From: Bacteroidales bacterium | Lineage (GTDB): Bacteria > Bacteroidota > Bacteroidia > Bacteroidales > WCHB1-69 | NCBI GenBank assembly: GCA_017394765.1 | Contig: JAFPXF010000077.1 | Location: 1 to 29,202 of the forward strand | DNA length: 29,202 bases | Direction of reading: 5' to 3' | Shown here: piece after piece, positions 23,556 through 29,202 of the stretch | How positions within the stretch are numbered: position 1 is the stretch's first letter | How the letters are laid out: each line of letters starts with the position of its first letter | Translations under genes and position numbers: made by a program | Notes under the pieces: model-generated | Seen by the model: the letters and a program-made list of their open reading frames with translations, nothing else | Told to the model about the DNA's origin: nothing | Database searches by the model: none

Positions 23556-23953
23556 GTTTGTCTGATGAAGAAAGAGTTGCGGTAGTGAATTACCGTATTG
23601 AAAAAGCACAAAATGCCTTTAATGAAGCGGAAAAGGTGTCGGCAATTGGGTTATGGAACATTGCGGCCAATCGTTTATATTACGCTCTATTTTATGCTTC
23701 TACGGCAATTTTGATTAAGAAAGGATTGTCTGCCCACACTCATACGGGCGTGATTGCTATGATAAGCCTTCATCTTGTACAACAAAGTTTATTGTCAACA
23801 GAAGACATCCGACTGATCAGAAAATTATTCTCATTACGACAAGAAGGCGATTATGAAGACTTTGTGGATGTTACCGAAGAAGAAATCCAACAGTATTTGC
23901 CGATGGTGAAAGCATTGTTGGATAAGATGATTAATATTTGTAAGGAATTGTAG
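23552..23953 (+). CDS. HEPN-domain toxin (UPF0332-like)
   Basis: 133 residues, all-helical. It has the HEPN pattern ANRLYYALFYASTAILIKKG (about 39-58), the THTGVI turn (64-68), and LFSLRQEGDYEDF, giving R96-x4-Y101. This matches the R-x4-[H/Y]-type HEPN active-site region; in characterised partners a tyrosine here is the AMPylation target. The expected role is an RNase toxin held in check by the MNT protein encoded just upstream. The Arg and Tyr are present, so nothing suggests loss of function, but the typical R-x4-H histidine is replaced by Tyr, so RNase activity is not certain. Confidence 0.85.
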   Translation: MSLSDEERVAVVNYRIEKAQNAFNEAEKVSAIGLWNIAANRLYYALFYASTAILIKKGLSAHTHTGVIAMISLHLVQQSLLSTEDIRLIRKLFSLRQEGDYEDFVDVTEEEIQQYLPMVKALLDKMINICKEL

Positions 23954-23993
23954 GTTAAACTCAGTTTTGCGGCATTTTTCTGGAATTATTGTG

Positions 23994-24001
23994 TATTTTT
24001 G
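23994..24001 (+). promoter_or_regulatory. -7 element of the C69 peptidase gene
   Basis: TATTTTTG matches TAnnTTTG, 67 nt before the ATG at 24069. It supports the downstream start over an in-frame ATG at 23967 that lies upstream of the promoter. Confidence 0.55.
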
Positions 24002-24068
24002 CACCTACGTTTCCAACCCGGTAAAGGTTACATTGGAATATTCATTAATTAACACAAATACATTGTCT

Positions 24069-25820
24069 ATGAAAAAAACTTTTCTGCTTACACTGCTTGT
24101 GGGGTTGATGTCGATAGGCACCACGATGGCCTGCACCAACTTCATTGTCACGAAAGGCGCCAGCAGGGACGGTTCCTGCTTCATCACCTACGCCGCCGAC
24201 TCGCACCAACTTTACGGTGAACTTTACTACCGCCCGGCCAAGGACTATCCCGCCGGCACCATGATGGATGTCATCGAGTGGGACACGGGCAAGCTGCTCG
24301 GCCAGATCCCGCAGGTGGCGCACACCTACTCTGTCGTTGGCAACATGAACGAGTGGCAGCTGGCCATCGGCGAGACCACCTACGGCGGCATCAAGGAACT
24401 GGAACAGGGCCAGGGGATGATCGACTACGGCTCCCTGATTTACATTGCCCTGCAGCGCGCCAAGAACGCCCGCGAGGCCATCAAGGTCATCGCAGAGCTG
24501 ATGGACACCTACGGCTACGCCTCCGAGGGCGAGTCCTTCTCCATCGTCGATCCCGAGGAGGCCTGGATTATGGAGCTCATCGGCAAGGGCGAGAAGATGC
24601 TCGATGCCAAGGGCAAGGTGGTCAAAGGCTGGAGCAACGGCGCCGTATGGGTGGCCCGCCGCATCCCCGACGGCTACGTCTGCGGACACGCCAACCAGTC
24701 GCGCATCACCACCTTCCCGCTGCGCGACGGCAAGACCTCCATCACCAGCAAGGAACTCGACAAGATCTTCCTGCCCGGCATCGAGACCGTCTATTCCTAC
24801 GACGTCATCTCCTTCGCCAGACTGAAAGGGCTCTATCCCGCCGATCCCAAAAAGGCCCCGGATGCAGAGTTCAGCTTCTGCGACACCTACGCGCCCGTCG
24901 ATTTCGGCGCCGCCCGCGGCTGCGAAGCCCGCGTGTGGGCCTTCTTCAACCGCTGCAACCCCGCCGAGATGGCCCAATACGAAGACTACGCCCGCGGCGA
25001 CAACCTCAAGCACCGCTTCCCCTTGTGGATCAAACCCGCCGACAAGAACAAAATCGATGTCCGCTTCATGATGGCCGCCATGCGCGACCATTACGAGGGC
25101 ACCTCCATGGACATGACCAAGGACCTCGGCGCCGGCCCTTACCAGTGCCCCTATCGTTGGCGCCCCATGAACTGGAGCTACAACGGCAAGGAGTACATCC
25201 ACGAGCGTGCCACCGCCACCCAGCAGACCGGCTTCTCCTTCGTGGCCCAGTGCCGCAACTGGCTGCCCAACATGCTCGGCGGCATCTTCTGGTTCAGCGT
25301 CGATGACGCCGCCAGCAGCTGCTATGTGCCCATGTTCTGCGGCATCACCAAGATCCCGCACGAATATGAGCAGGGCAACGGCTCCATGGTCGAGTACTCC
25401 CCCACCGCCGCATTCTGGACCTTCACCAAGGTCAGCAACTTCGTCTATAGCCGCTATAACGACATGATCAAGCACGTCAACGAGAAACAGAACAGCTTCG
25501 AGGGACGTTTTGTGAAAGAGATTGCAGACATGGACCGCACCTTGGCCACTCTTTATAACTCCAATCCCGATTTGGTGCGTCAGAAGTTGAACGACTATTC
25601 CGTGCAATCCGCCGAGGAGGTGTGCAAAACCTGGAACGACCTGTTCATCTACCTGCTTGTGAAATACAACGACGGCAACGTCAAGAAGGAGGAAAACGGC
25701 AAGTTCAAAGTCACCGACACCAAGATTCCGCAATGTGAATTCCCCGACCAACCCGAATATCCGCAATACTGGTACAAGATGATTGTGGATGACTGCGGCA
25801 AGAACATCGAAGCGAAATAG
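24069..25820 (+). CDS. Secreted C69-family (PepD-like) dipeptidase
   Basis: 583 residues. The signal peptide MKKTFLLTLLVGLMSIGTTMA is cut before Cys22, and the mature protein begins CTNFIVTKGASRDGSCF. In this N-terminal-nucleophile family that Cys is the catalytic residue, so export and activation may coincide. The family hydrolyses dipeptides. Further family motifs are the QLAIGETTYGG block, EAWIMELIGKGE, VWVARRIPDGYVCGHANQSRI, and VDFGAARGCEARVWAFFNRC. The start at 24069 is set by the signal peptide and the -7 element at 23994. Codon use is extremely GC-rich at third positions, like the dehydrogenase gene at 19171, and unlike the HEPN and RHS neighbours. A strong terminator follows; it is a single-gene unit. 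Confidence 0.93.
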   Translation: MKKTFLLTLLVGLMSIGTTMACTNFIVTKGASRDGSCFITYAADSHQLYGELYYRPAKDYPAGTMMDVIEWDTGKLLGQIPQVAHTYSVVGNMNEWQLAIGETTYGGIKELEQGQGMIDYGSLIYIALQRAKNAREAIKVIAELMDTYGYASEGESFSIVDPEEAWIMELIGKGEKMLDAKGKVVKGWSNGAVWVARRIPDGYVCGHANQSRITTFPLRDGKTSITSKELDKIFLPGIETVYSYDVISFARLKGLYPADPKKAPDAEFSFCDTYAPVDFGAARGCEARVWAFFNRCNPAEMAQYEDYARGDNLKHRFPLWIKPADKNKIDVRFMMAAMRDHYEGTSMDMTKDLGAGPYQCPYRWRPMNWSYNGKEYIHERATATQQTGFSFVAQCRNWLPNMLGGIFWFSVDDAASSCYVPMFCGITKIPHEYEQGNGSMVEYSPTAAFWTFTKVSNFVYSRYNDMIKHVNEKQNSFEGRFVKEIADMDRTLATLYNSNPDLVRQKLNDYSVQSAEEVCKTWNDLFIYLLVKYNDGNVKKEENGKFKVTDTKIPQCEFPDQPEYPQYWYKMIVDDCGKNIEAK

Positions 25821-25836
25821 CACGTGTGTGACCACC

Positions 25837-25867
25837 AAAAAAAGCGACCCGGAAAGGTCGCTTTTTT
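25837..25867 (+). terminator. Terminator of the C69 peptidase gene
   Basis: AAAAAAAGCGACC (25837-25849) pairs with GGTCGCTTTTTT (25856-25867) around CGGAAA, starting 17 bp after the stop codon. A/T runs on both sides make it work in both directions. Confidence 0.9.
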
Positions 25868-26075
25868 ATGTCATTAGTTGCAAAGATAATTTAGAACTGT
25901 CCTAAAAAGGGGATGTTTACAGATGCTCTCGAATGTCGAAGGGACATTTTAGAATGCGCCAGGCTCGTCCGACAAGCCACGTCAGAACGGCTTTTCAAAA
26001 GACAGGAAAACGCCGAGTCTCAGATTGTCCTCAGTCTTCCGATGAGCGATGGCGACTACTCGTTTTCCTACTTGA
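25868..26075. other. Intergenic stretch, no supported gene
   Basis: An open frame of 71 codons on the plus strand starts at 25913 and runs into the convergent gene, but I see no domain, signal peptide, promoter or start context for it. Its C-terminal half (SDGDYSFSYLING) looks weakly protein-like, so a decayed gene remnant is possible. On the minus strand a TATCTTTG-like element occurs near 25880-25888 without a gene behind it. Confidence 0.4.
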
Positions 26076-26600
26076 TTAATGGGACAAAACAGGGACAAAG
26101 GTCACCCATATATAAAATGGGGAAATAGACAACGATGAATCTTTTATTTCCATGTTGTTTAGGGTTGAGTAGCAGAGGTCGATATTGCATAAAAGTGATT
26201 TAAAATATTCAACAAACAAATTACATCCTTCGATTGATTTATCGCCATAGGATCTGAAAATTTCTTTGTCATTGTTTATGAAACCTGTAACTTTGATATT
26301 TTTGATAATAATAGAATCCGAAAGGGTTGTATGATTAAGAGATATATCTGCAAGTAAATCAAATTTGACATAAGTGGTATCATTTATGAAATCACAGGGA
26401 TAGTATTTATCCCAACATATTACTACCTTAAAGATTGGATTGTCGAAGTCCACAACGTAAGCACAACCACTTGAATCCCTAAAAGTAGTATAATAATTAT
26501 TATCATCAATCCTGATTATAGGATAGCTTTGAGAATAACATTTCCCAAGACTGGCAGTTAGTAGTACTGATGCAAATAATATCGTGATAAATGTTCTCAT
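26076..26600 (-). CDS. Secreted protein, putative immunity partner of the orphan RHS toxin
   Basis: 174 residues with a signal peptide (MRTFITILFASVLLTASLGKCYSQS); the Cys at -GKC- is not a good lipobox, so release into the periplasm is more likely than lipidation. The mature part is beta-rich and full of Asn, Asp and Tyr (RIDDNNYYTTF, FINDTTYVKF, SIIIKNIKVTGFINN). No family recognised. It lies 3 bp behind the short frame at 26604-26717, itself coupled to the RHS cassette, which is the usual place for an immunity gene. GC is very low. The immunity role rests on position only. Confidence 0.65.
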   Translation of the reverse strand: MRTFITILFASVLLTASLGKCYSQSYPIIRIDDNNYYTTFRDSSGCAYVVDFDNPIFKVVICWDKYYPCDFINDTTYVKFDLLADISLNHTTLSDSIIIKNIKVTGFINNDKEIFRSYGDKSIEGCNLFVEYFKSLLCNIDLCYSTLNNMEIKDSSLSISPFYIWVTFVPVLSH

Positions 26601-26603
26601 GTC

Positions 26604-26717
26604 CTATTTGTTTTTTAATTCTCCGTAGAGGTCAGTTTGTCCATCAATTTTCTCAGGGAGATTTCTGTAGCCTCCAAAACGCTCAAAACTTGAAAAAAGG
26701 TCTTCCAACTGTCTCAT
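26604..26717 (-). CDS. Short frame coupled to the orphan RHS gene; possible shifted C terminus of the toxin
   Basis: 37 residues starting MRQLEDLFSSFERFGGYRN and ending YGELKNK. Its ATG overlaps the stop of the RHS gene (ATGA, 26714-26717). In the same frame, reading upstream adds GSYTDIN, which runs smoothly into the peptide. It may therefore be the natural C terminus of the metallopeptidase toxin, cut off by a one-base deletion or two-base insertion near 26735-26745, rather than a separate gene. Either reading fits the sequence. Confidence 0.45.
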   Translation of the reverse strand: MRQLEDLFSSFERFGGYRNLPEKIDGQTDLYGELKNK

Positions 26718-27535
26718 ATTAATATCCGTATAGGAACCAGACAGCATTTGTCAACATTATATCTAAAAAGGTCTGCGGCTATTCCCTTCTCTGTTACATG
26801 TAATTGAGGCATGCAAACAGCCGTTATTAATCGAACTTGGCTGGTTACATCATCTGAAAATAGTCGAGCCTGCAATTCGTTATGTTGAGAAGCGTCACCT
26901 TGTTTTTTTTGATCTTGGTAACCATGAAACATTTCATGTGCAAGAAGTCCCACATCTGAATTTGCCCCGTTTAAGTATATCGTTCCACCAGTTTTATTAC
27001 CATCAGGCACATATTCTCCACCAGCTAATCCTGATGGGCATGCTTCTGAAGACACGCAATACCACACACCTTCTTTATTCATATAATCAATGACATCTTT
27101 ACCTTCTTTTGTTCTGTAAATATTGTTCATAGCATTCCATTTATTTCTTGTACTTTGTTGGGCATCTTTTGGACAGTTTTGTCCCGGATAGTACTTGTAG
27201 CCATCAATATCCCACTCTTCCCCATCCGGATCCACCAGCTTCACCGGGTTGTTCGCGCAGTACACATACGGGCTCAGAGAAGGATATTTGTCACTCATCG
27301 GATCCACGCTGAGCCAGATGCTCAAATCACTACTGTAATACCTTGCTCCAAAGTAAGATAGACCTGTTTCCGCGTCGCGTTCCTTTGCGGAGAAGGTGTA
27401 AAGCGCGGATATATTTTCAAAACATTGATTTACAATGCTTTCTGTCGTATCAAAAGACACACTCCAAGAACTGCAAGATAGGGTCCTATTGCAGGCATTT
27501 TCTGTGTAATATGCCATGTATCTGCCATTATTCAT
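26714..27535 (-). CDS. Orphan RHS-core/toxin cassette with HExxH metallopeptidase motif
   Basis: 273 residues. The N-terminal 45 residues have no RHS character. Residues 46-105 are the RHS-associated core (YTFSAKERDAETGLSYFGARYY, SVDPMSDKYPSLSPYVYC, NPVKLVDPDG). After this hinge the variable toxin domain holds LLAHEMFHGYQ, with H200-E-x-x-H204 as the zinc site and E220 in HNELQA as a possible third ligand, so a metallopeptidase activity is likely. There is no signal peptide and no upstream RHS shell, so it is a displaced C-terminal cassette. The 180-bp core (27221-27400) matches 28896-29075 with about 15 differences. It has its own promoter. It may be a silent donor for recombination, an expressed cytoplasmic protein, or a relic. 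Confidence 0.8.
   Translation of the reverse strand: MNNGRYMAYYTENACNRTLSCSSWSVSFDTTESIVNQCFENISALYTFSAKERDAETGLSYFGARYYSSDLSIWLSVDPMSDKYPSLSPYVYCANNPVKLVDPDGEEWDIDGYKYYPGQNCPKDAQQSTRNKWNAMNNIYRTKEGKDVIDYMNKEGVWYCVSSEACPSGLAGGEYVPDGNKTGGTIYLNGANSDVGLLAHEMFHGYQDQKKQGDASQHNELQARLFSDDVTSQVRLITAVCMPQLHVTEKGIAADLFRYNVDKCCLVPIRILI
27221..27400 (-). repeat. RHS-core repeat, orphan copy
   Basis: 180 bp encoding the RHS-associated core, aligned without gaps to 28896-29075; I count about 15 mismatches (about 92% identity by eye). Confidence 0.85.
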
Positions 27536-27539
27536 GCGG

Positions 27540-27570
27540 CAAAGCTACGAAAAATTATAATATGGTCCAA
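27540..27570 (-). promoter_or_regulatory. Promoter of the orphan RHS cassette
   Basis: TAGCTTTG (27540-27547) matches TAnnTTTG, with TTGG (27567-27570) about 20 bp upstream. The -7 element ends only 4 bp before the ATG at 27535, so the transcript would be almost leaderless, or translation starts at the Met at 27514. Confidence 0.55.
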
Positions 27571-27615
27571 TCTTTCAAATCTCAAGTCGTGTCACTGAAA
27601 ACAATATAGGTGTAT

Positions 27616-28302
27616 TCACCATGCTATGCACCAATAAATAATATAAGAGCCGTTAATCGCCACACCGCTTCTATACCCATGCTGCAGTTTTCCAGAAAGC
27701 CAAGACCTGTACACACACCATTTGTCTGGTAACACGCATTCTGAACCAGTTTTTAGCACATACAATTCAAAATCTTCTGATAATCCACAAAATGTTCCTC
27801 CACTCCATTTATCTTGCCAATCAAATTCCTCTTTAAAATTAGGCACAAGGAATGTTTCATCTGCATTGTCGTAAATGGAATCTAATGTTAATTTACTTTT
27901 TTCATCCGCATCTAAAACTTCGTCAAATTCCCACAACATTGGAATGGCATTGGCGGCCGTCATCTTATATGCAGCCAGCTCCGCATAATATTTTTTTAAT
28001 GCGGTTGATTCTTTATTTGTATGTTTGATTCTATACACCTTGATCAGCGTCGGATAACTATTAAAACTAATTTCCACTGGTAAATCTATGAGATCTCGCT
28101 GATCCGAATTACCAGAAAAACTTCTGGTCACGCAAGTTTTTTCCCAAGCCAGCATTTGTCGTTCTTTACTACCACGATTGGGGAAAAACAATCGAATAGA
28201 ATCCGGTATAGGGGAATATCTATCATGATTATATTCAGCATCAGAGGAGCAGGAAAATAGCAAAAAAGAAAGAAATACAAAACAAAAGAATTTAATTTTC
28301 AT
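27616..28302 (-). CDS. Lipoprotein, putative immunity partner of the edge RHS toxin
   Basis: 228 residues. Lipoprotein signal peptide (MKIKFFCFVFLSFLLFSC, Cys18, followed by SSDAEYN). The mature part has an acidic Trp-rich middle (DEVLDADEKSKLTLD, EEFDWQDKWSGGTFCG) and ends IIYWCIAW. No family recognised. The ATG overlaps the RHS stop codon (ATGA, 28299-28302), so it is translationally coupled to the toxin, the classic position for an immunity gene. Lipid anchoring in the periplasm would suit protection from a toxin that arrives or acts there. Low GC. Confidence 0.7.
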   Translation of the reverse strand: MKIKFFCFVFLSFLLFSCSSDAEYNHDRYSPIPDSIRLFFPNRGSKERQMLAWEKTCVTRSFSGNSDQRDLIDLPVEISFNSYPTLIKVYRIKHTNKESTALKKYYAELAAYKMTAANAIPMLWEFDEVLDADEKSKLTLDSIYDNADETFLVPNFKEEFDWQDKWSGGTFCGLSEDFELYVLKTGSECVLPDKWCVYRSWLSGKLQHGYRSGVAINGSYIIYWCIAW

Positions 28303-29202
28303 CGCTTTATGCTTTTAAAAAGGGTTGGTACAATCGACTTGACAAGATGGCTGATATTTTCACCCAAATTTCTCATTTCCTCTTTCGGAGATTTATTATA
28401 ATCATATAATCTTAATTCTGTTCTTGTGGTTATGCTTACACAAGATCCGGGGTTGTCTTTGTATGGAGTTGCTTTTAGTATAGTATAGTTCCCTTTTGAT
28501 CCTTTCAATGCATATACTGATGTGTGAATTTTTTCATAAGAATCATAATGTGTTGTGTTATATCGAGGTGTGCCATCCGCTTCCGTAATCATATTTGTAA
28601 CATCTTTAGAAACAACACTGGCCAGTTTTGGTTTAAAACTATATCCCATTTCTGACATGAATTGTTTTGCATTATCGCCTTCAAAAAGTGCTGTCTCAAC
28701 CCCTTCCTGGTCACTTTTGACAAAAGAGGCTTTGTCAAAATGATCAACCATCGTAAGTTGGGTTGGCGATGAGCCAAACATATTATCCTCTCCCATCCAC
28801 TTCCATCCCTTGCCTTCAATATGAGAAACATCCTCTTTGGAAAGGTACTTGCTATAATACACGTCCCCTGTTAATTCATTCTCAAACCAGTCCTTCCCAT
28901 CCGGATCCACCAACTTCACCGGGTTATCCGCGCAATACACATACGGGCTGAGAGACGGATATTTGTCACTCATCGGATCGACGCTGAGCCAGATGCTCAA
29001 ATCGCTACTATAATAGCGTGAACCAAAGTAAGATAGACCTGTTTCCACGTCGCGTTCTTTTGCGGAGAAGGTGTAAGACGAGTGAACAGTGATCAGTGAA
29101 GAGTGATCAGTATGGGAGTGGGTGACGGAGTATGTCACAGGAAACCCATCCCCATCAGGGGATGCATATATGCAGCTGAGGGCGTTCCCGTATGCTAATC
29201 TC
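28299..29202 (-). CDS. RHS-repeat protein, C-terminal part with variable toxin domain (cut by window edge)
   Basis: The frame stays open to position 29202 with no stop, reading AYGNALSC...PDGDGFPVTYS at the edge, so the gene continues beyond the window; the apparent GTG start at 29138 is internal. After the RHS core (YTFSAKERDVETGLSYFGSRYY, SVDPMSDKYPSLSPYVYC, VKLVDPDG) follows a toxin domain of about 190 residues (KDWFENELTGDVYYSKYL...TRTELRLYDYNKSP) that I do not recognise; there is no HExxH or nuclease motif. Just before the core the protein is encoded by a heptamer array (HTDHSSLITVHSS). Its lipoprotein neighbour is likely its immunity protein. RHS proteins are long surface or secreted toxin carriers. 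Confidence 0.85.
   Translation of the reverse strand, partial: RLAYGNALSCIYASPDGDGFPVTYSVTHSHTDHSSLITVHSSYTFSAKERDVETGLSYFGSRYYSSDLSIWLSVDPMSDKYPSLSPYVYCADNPVKLVDPDGKDWFENELTGDVYYSKYLSKEDVSHIEGKGWKWMGEDNMFGSSPTQLTMVDHFDKASFVKSDQEGVETALFEGDNAKQFMSEMGYSFKPKLASVVSKDVTNMITEADGTPRYNTTHYDSYEKIHTSVYALKGSKGNYTILKATPYKDNPGSCVSITTRTELRLYDYNKSPKEEMRNLGENISHLVKSIVPTLFKSIKR
28896..29075 (-). repeat. RHS-core repeat, main copy
   Basis: Second copy of the 180-bp RHS-core segment, see 27221-27400. Confidence 0.85.
29081..29115. repeat. Heptanucleotide repeat inside the RHS gene
   Basis: Units agtgaac|agtgatc|agtgaag|agtgatc|agtatgg on the plus strand. Read on the minus strand they encode a His/Ser/Thr-rich insert directly before the RHS core. 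Confidence 0.75.

Noticed and set aside
24045..25838. A 597-codon open frame antisense to the C69 peptidase gene
   Set aside because: Low-complexity Val/Gly/Ala/Asp/His composition typical of a shadow of a GC3-rich gene; the plus strand encodes a clear C69 peptidase.
25913..26128. A 71-codon plus-strand frame before the RHS region
   Set aside because: No promoter, recognisable domain or start context, and it runs into the convergent gene; kept only as a note on the intergenic stretch.

Overview
The window looks like a chromosomal segment of a Bacteroidota bacterium, most likely order Bacteroidales. The evidence is a full-length SprA/Sov (outer-membrane translocon of the type IX secretion system), a CarboxypepD_reg-like/TonB-dependent receptor, Bacteroidota-style lipoproteins with the Cys at about residue 20, Bacteroidota RHS-core proteins, and repeated TAnnTTTG -7 promoter elements with almost no Shine-Dalgarno signals. 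Genus cannot be decided from the sequence alone.

Left part (1-2400): a GC-rich, highly structured non-coding stretch (about 70-275), a small lipoprotein gene, a broken AlbA/Schlafen-type ATP-binding regulator (internal deletion plus frameshift, 995-1976), and a tRNA-Asp(GTC) gene with its own promoter and terminator (minus strand).

Core block (2399-19056, all minus strand), read from its 5' end: mutA (methylmalonyl-CoA mutase small subunit), a BtuF-like cobalamin-binding lipoprotein 3 bp behind it, ruvA, sprA 12 bp behind ruvA, then an internal promoter and two small lipoproteins, an MltF-like lytic transglycosylase, purD (ATGA overlap), and finally a TonB-dependent receptor with its own promoter. 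sprA is the secretion core. The lipoproteins and the lytic transglycosylase sit where cell-envelope partners might be expected, but that link is inference.

Middle (19171-22983, accessory): a plus-strand carboxynorspermidine dehydrogenase gene (spermidine synthesis) is divergent from mutA across a palindromic double promoter. Downstream lies an array of four paralogous minus-strand lipoprotein genes. They form a 2 x 2 mosaic: two leader/signal-peptide types combined with two C-terminal domain types. Two of them are preceded by a nearly identical ~210-bp leader holding a promoter, a 41-codon ORF and a hairpin. The array is bounded on the far side by a second, slightly diverged copy of the last 27 codons of the dehydrogenase gene, fused to a heptanucleotide repeat and followed by a terminator.

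Right part (22985-29202): a MNT-HEPN toxin-antitoxin pair, a secreted C69-family dipeptidase with very high GC, and an AT-rich RHS polymorphic-toxin region on the minus strand. That region holds the 3' end of an RHS gene running off the right edge with a putative lipoprotein immunity gene, then an orphan RHS-core/toxin cassette with its own promoter, a HEMFH metallopeptidase motif, a short coupled reading frame, and a secreted putative immunity protein.

The most unusual material is the mosaic lipoprotein array with its repeated leader, the gene-end duplication bordering it, the heptamer arrays at gene ends, and the orphan RHS cassette.
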